Assembly: GCA_015143295.1 (NCBI GenBank)
Contig: JABCRI010001343.1
Location: 806,001-870,000, forward strand
Direction of reading: 5' to 3'
Origin: Tetracentron sinense
Taxonomy: Eukaryota > Streptophyta > Magnoliopsida > Trochodendrales > Trochodendraceae
DNA length: 64,000 nucleotides
Position numbers and translations under genes: made by a program. Each line of letters starts with the position of its first letter. The stretch's first letter is position 1. Shown here in pieces: positions 59,666 to 64,000 of this stretch. The notes beneath the pieces are model-generated. The model worked only from the letters and a program-made list of their open reading frames with translations. It searched no databases and was not told the origin of the DNA.

Positions 59666-60850
59666 AGCCATTTACAAATTTTGTATATAATCCCCCCATA
59701 CCACTCTTTGCATTGTGTTGCCGGTCCCAAGCTCGAATAAAGAATGTGAGTTACAATTAGTGTAGAAAAAAAATCAGAAGACTTAGAAAAATCTTCTGCT
59801 CCTGTTTAGGCTATAGCCTTGCTCGGACCTAGTTAGTTCAAGCCTTTCGAGGACTAGGGCCTTACTTTGCAAAGTGAGTGTTGGGCCTGGTAAGACCTAG
59901 GTTCTGCCATGGGGGGAGCCACATGGGATCAGGAGGGCTTTAGCCGCCCCTGAACATTTGAGATTTTTTTTTCATATGCTAAGGGGCTTGGCCTAGGGCA
60001 GGGACGGAGCCAAGGGAGATCTAGTACCCATGACCTTTTGAGGAAAAAAAAAATTAAATTTATACTATATTACTTAATTTAAGGATACAGTTGCCTCCTA
60101 AACTTAAAAAAAAAAAGTTTTATATTATTTAATTGGGTAAATTACACTCACCTCCCTTGAGGTTTGATGAAATTTCATGAACCTCCCCTCTAGTTTATGA
60201 AATTACACTGCCCTCCCCTCAATTTTGGTTGTTTGTAACATATACATACTCCATTCCCTTAAGTTTACCGTTACTTTTTGGATGGACTTTGATGATGTAA
60301 TTATTTAAACATTTTAAAGTGTCTAATTACCCTTTTTCAACACAAGGTTAGTTAATTCCTTAGTAACCCAAACCTCCTAACCTGTTACCCACTCTTGCTT
60401 TCAAACCTCACTTTCACCTCAGAAGCTCGATTTCAACTTTTGTAAACCTCGCTCTCACCTAAAGGTGCGGTTTTCGTGTAAAATTTTATTTTTATCCTAA
60501 TTTTTCATGTGAAATGAAGTGTATTTTGTCATTTTTCTTTGTAGGGTACAGGATTCATATAAGATTTGTTAATTATTAGTGATCTTGTAATTGAATTTAG
60601 AATGATACATTTAATAATTCAATAGTCATCTTGTTTGTTGTGATGAAAATTTTGAATTGTGAATGATTTTATCAATTTTCTCTTAGAATATAAAAAACTA
60701 AAAAAGATATATTTACATCTACAAATAATTTTCAAGAACATCAGTATATATTTTATGTATATATATCGGCGCTCCCGACCCTAACTTAAATTGAAATTTG
60801 ACGCTCTCGCTCCCGCACCCGCTCTCGCTCCTGCTCTACGCTCTGGTTAC
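59666..60850. other. intergenic; dispersed repeat fragments
   Basis: Worn copies of the CAGGG-GGAGCC element occur at about 59910-60020 ('gggggagccacatggg', 'gcagggacggagccaag'). A tract at 60145-60260 ('acactcacctcccttgagg', 'cactgccctcccctc') belongs to a widespread plant repeat type whose class I cannot fix. Pyrimidine-rich 'cgctctcgctcccgc' repeats lie near 60805. No gene was seen. Confidence 0.4.
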
Positions 60851-60859
60851 TTAGGTTAA

Positions 60860-61142
60860 TTCAATAAAATAAATGATAATTGGTTTCTAACCAAGGTTAA
60901 TATATATTTCCAAAATCAAGTATATTTATATTTTTTCTAAAAACCAATGTTAGATAGATGAACTTTAGGGGTGAGTGAATCTTAACCATAGTTAGTGGGT
61001 ATTAAAAGGGACACATGGCAACTTATAGAGATCTTTTAACTGTGATTAAACATAATTAACCTAAGGTTAATATTTTTTTTTTCTTCAAAGCAAGGTTAGA
61101 TGGATTAATCCTAGGGGTGAGTGAATCTTAAGGGGACACATT
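60860..61142. mobile_element. foldback MITE array, left part (before the solo LTR)
   Basis: Two successive units of 'ggttaatat...aaccaatgttaga...ggggtgagtgaatcttaacc' with 'taaaagggacacatgg' linkers. It continues after the solo LTR at 63475. It is the TTAACT-GGTTAAGATTCA family. Confidence 0.65.
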
Positions 61143-61866
61143 TGTAGCGACTCAGAAATTCTGAAATTAAATGTTAAGATTTATTTTAGTAATTTCTCAA
61201 ATTGGATAATTTAGTAATATTATATTGTGATGTTTGGGTAATAAGGTTTAATAATCTTGGCGGGGGAGATAAATAGAAAATGGGAATAAAAAAAAAAGGA
61301 AAAAAAGAAAAATGCTTAATGTTGAACTGTGACCAAACACCCTACATCAGGATAAGGGATTAGTATTATATAAGATAATGATAACTTAATCTTCCATTAT
61401 CTTTAGGAAACCTAAACTAGAGATAAGAGAAAAGAAAATGGGAATAAATAAAATAAAATAAAAAGGAAAGGAAAACGAGGGTTTGGAGATTGAAGAAGGT
61501 GGATTCAAAGCTCAGGATCTAGAGATCTCGCTAAGGAAAGATCAAGGGTTTGACGGAAAGGGTATTGAGATCTTCGAAACCCTAAAGCTCTAGGGTTGAG
61601 GCAAGTGAATACTCCCTAGTTCTTTTAATTTCTTATAGTGTAATGTGTAATGTTGAAATGAGTATATTAAATCTTCATTAAAGAACTAGGATGATTTAGA
61701 ATAGTTTGTGAGAATGGTGGAGATAAGAGAGATGATGAAGAATTGGGTTTTAAATAGGAATACTCAGTGCTTACCGTTTGTTTCTATTAAAGGAAGTGAA
61801 TCCATGAAAAGTTTAGGGGATTCATGGAGTAGTGATTGGTCACTTGAATTAGAGTGCCTTTAGTAT

Positions 61867-62060
61867 ATGAACATGTGTCTGCCATTAACGAGTATAGGAG
61901 CAAACATAGAAACACCATGTGGCTGCCATTAATGAGTATAGGAGCAAACATAGAGTAGTGGCTGCCATTAACGAGTATAGGTGCAAACATAGAGTAGTGG
62001 CTGCCATTAACGAGTATAAGAGTAAACATAGAAACTCTATTTGGCTGCCATTAATAGTAT
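61867..62060. repeat. tandem array of about 50-bp units inside the solo LTR
   Basis: Repeated 'ggctgccattaacgagtata' followed by 'gcaaacatagag' or 'gcaaacatagaaac'. Four to five imperfect copies, with scattered further copies to about 62170. Confidence 0.8.
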
Positions 62061-62763
62061 CGGAGTTCTATGTAACTTATGTCATTAACGGTTGATTAAC
62101 TTTTGAATGACTTTCAATAGCAAACATAGAAACTCTATGCGGCTGCCATTAATGAGTTAGAAGCTCTATCTGACTCATGCCATTAACGTTTGTGGTTTCT
62201 ATGCATGATGGGTCTAAGCTCATTCATCCTTAACGGACACTCTCCTTAATGATTTTTACACATGGTTCATTCAATAGTCAATTTGCCTGAAATTTTTAGT
62301 TAATTAAACTATTGAAATGAACTTAGAAACTCAGCATGTTAGGGTCCCTATTGAACTTAGAAATTATGTATATTAGAACACTCTTGTTAAATTAGACTTC
62401 TCTAGTAATTAATAAATTGATGTTCATACTTTAATTGCATTATTTTGTTACCATGATATATTTGTGTTATTCTTGTAAAAAAAAAAAATCAAGTACCATG
62501 CATGATTGAGTGAAATTGTTTAAATGATATAGACCTTAACCCGCTTCGCTGATCCCTCTCGCTATGACGATATAGGACGTCATGGGTTATAGCGGGGAGG
62601 ATATGATGAGCATTACCTTGGTTAATAAATTCAAATTAAATCGGCCTTACTACGTGTGGTATGGGACGCCATAGCGGGGAATATTTAATATATTATTTTT
62701 GCAAAACTATTATAATTGTTGAACAAATTAGAGACCTAACCAAAGGTATACGATTTCACCCTT

Positions 62764-62990
62764 GGCCTTGAGGTGTTGCCGAGGGCCACCAACAGAGGTA
62801 CAGGTGAGTGATGTCACCCTAGGCCTTGAGGTGTTGCCAAGGGCTGCCAACTAGAGGTACAGGTGAGTGATGTCACCCTAGGCCTTGAGGTGTTGCCAAG
62901 GGCCGCCAACTAGAGGTACAGGTGAGTGATGCCATCCTAGGCCTTGAGGTGTTGCCAAGGGCCGCCAACTAGAGGTACAGGTGTATGATC
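62764..62990. repeat. 59-bp tandem repeat, four units, inside the solo LTR
   Basis: Units start at 62764, 62822, 62881 and 62940 with 'ggccttgaggtgttgcc', then 'caactagaggtacaggtg'. Spacing is 58-59 bases. There are no spacers, so it is not a CRISPR array. Confidence 0.9.
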
Positions 62991-63474
62991 CAAAATCGTA
63001 TCGTAAGGCATGCCTAGGGCCGCAGATGTGAATCAAATAATTCAATTGAAGAATTGAAAACGAATTGACTTGCATTCTAGTTTAATATCTTTTTAGATAA
63101 ATGGAATATTGAAGTATATATGTTCATAGTTGTATGTATTCATCTTGCTGAGCTTGTGCTCACCTTTGCTATGTTTATTTATTTCAGGAAATCAGTGAAG
63201 GTTCTTAGGAGCTCTTGAGGAGCTTGAAGTAGAAGAATAGTTTTTTTTTAAATCTCTCATAGAGGGTGAGTGTTTGTTGAGAGGATCATTTATGAATCTC
63301 AATTAGACTTAATGTTTATTTAGAACCTTTAGTTATGCTCTTATGTTATTAAATCTGAATTCATTTTATTTAGTTAATAAAATGCATTTACTATTGGGGT
63401 TTGTCCAAGGTTCACGCTTCGAGAACATATACAAGTATGAGATATATTGTGTATATGGTTTTCGGGGCGTGACA

Positions 63475-64000
63475 ACATTAAAGGATCTTCAAAGCAATTA
63501 GTGAGTGTTAAAGGGGATATGTGGCGGTTTGTGGAGCCCCCTTTAATTGTGGTTAAGCATAATCAACCTAAGGTTTTTTTTTTCTAAAAATCAAGGTTAA
63601 ATGGATGAATCCTAGGAGTGAGTGAATTTTAACCATAGTTAGTGGGCGTTAAAGGGGACACGTGGAAGCTTGTAGAGCTCCCTTGAATTGTGGTTAAGCA
63701 TAAGCAACCTAAGGTTTTTTTTTTCTAAAAACCAAGGTTTGATTGATGAACCCTAGGGGTGAGTGAGTTTTAACCATAGTTAGTGGCGGTTTATAGAGAT
63801 CCTTTAACTGTGGTTAAACATAATTAACCTAAGATTAATATATTTTTTCTTATAACCAAGGTTACATTAATGAATCCTAGGGATGAGTGAATCTTAACCA
63901 CAGTTATTAGGTGTTAAAAGGGACACATGGCGGCTTGTAGAACCCTCTTTAATTGCGGTTAAGCATAACCAACCTAAGGTTATTTTTTTCCCTAAAACTA
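63475..64000. mobile_element. tandem array of foldback MITE units, cut by window edge
   Basis: Three full units and the start of a fourth, each about 140-150 bases. Each has 'aattgtggttaagcataa', 'aacctaaggtt', a T-run, 'ctaaaaaccaaggtt', 'gggtgagtgaatcttaacca' and a linker like 'taaaggggacacgtgg'. Each unit can fold into a hairpin. The array continues past the window. Confidence 0.8.

Larger units (their letters stand above)
61143..63474. mobile_element. solo LTR, Gypsy-type, 2332 bp
   Basis: It begins TGTAGCGACTCAG and ends GGGGCGTGACA. A perfect 5-base target duplication, ACATT, lies at 61138-61142 and 63475-63479. No internal region or second LTR is present, so the element was reduced by LTR-LTR recombination. 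It contains two tandem arrays (61880-62060 and 62764-62990). Perfect flanks fit a relatively recent insertion. It interrupts the MITE array. Confidence 0.85.

Noticed and set aside
62764-62990. Regular 59-base repeats resembling a CRISPR array
   Set aside because: The units are directly adjacent with no unique spacers, lie in a plant solo LTR, and no cas-like genes exist.

Overview
This window is a stretch of nuclear DNA from a flowering plant, probably a woody dicot or early-diverging angiosperm with a repeat-rich genome. The evidence is short GT-AG exons separated by AT-rich introns, plant-only gene families (a YCF54 chlorophyll-synthesis factor, a COP1-interacting-protein relative, a CDKB kinase fragment, a plant reticulon), and dense plant transposons. 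The species cannot be named from the sequence. There are no operons, CRISPR arrays or bacterial genes.

Three host genes look complete. (1) A YCF54/LCAA gene on the minus strand (9249 to 8057, three exons, 211 aa) encodes a plastid protein of the Mg-protoporphyrin IX monomethyl ester cyclase step. (2) A transducin/WD40-like gene on the plus strand (15156 to 29766, eight exons, 470 aa) has two introns, of 4.8 and 7.3 kb, filled with transposons. (3) A COP1-interacting protein 7 (CIP7)-related gene on the plus strand (ATG 40097, stop 47387, ten coding exons, 1105 aa) has a separate 5' UTR exon. Two host genes are broken or partial: a reticulon (RTNLB) pseudogene (4278 to about 7060, plus) and the C-terminal 34 codons of a CDKB1-type kinase (57424 to 57321, minus), cut off by an LTR-element fossil.

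Layout: 1-3.9 kb is repeats with a Tourist-like MITE; 4.3-7.1 kb the reticulon pseudogene with a hAT MITE in its last intron; 8.0-9.3 kb YCF54; 9.7-14.6 kb nested MITEs, LTR fossils and a LINE RNase H fragment; 15.1-30.3 kb the WD40 gene with hAT, LINE and MITE insertions in its introns; 31.7-34.9 kb a small copia-type fossil inside a foldback MITE; 37.5-38.6 kb the 3' end of a LINE just upstream of the CIP7-related gene; 38.9-47.8 kb that gene; 48-57 kb MITEs, hAT elements and LTR fragments; 57.3 kb the CDKB fragment; 57.4-59.7 kb a Gypsy-type LTR fossil; 60.8-64 kb an array of foldback MITEs split by a 2.3-kb solo LTR.

The genes do not work as one pathway. YCF54 and CIP7 both have links to light and greening, but nothing in the sequence shows that they are co-regulated. 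The most informative content is transposon history: at least six hAT-type elements with 8-base target duplications, several nested insertions, and three cases where an uninterrupted copy or a reading frame shows the pre-insertion sequence. No clearly new biological system was found.
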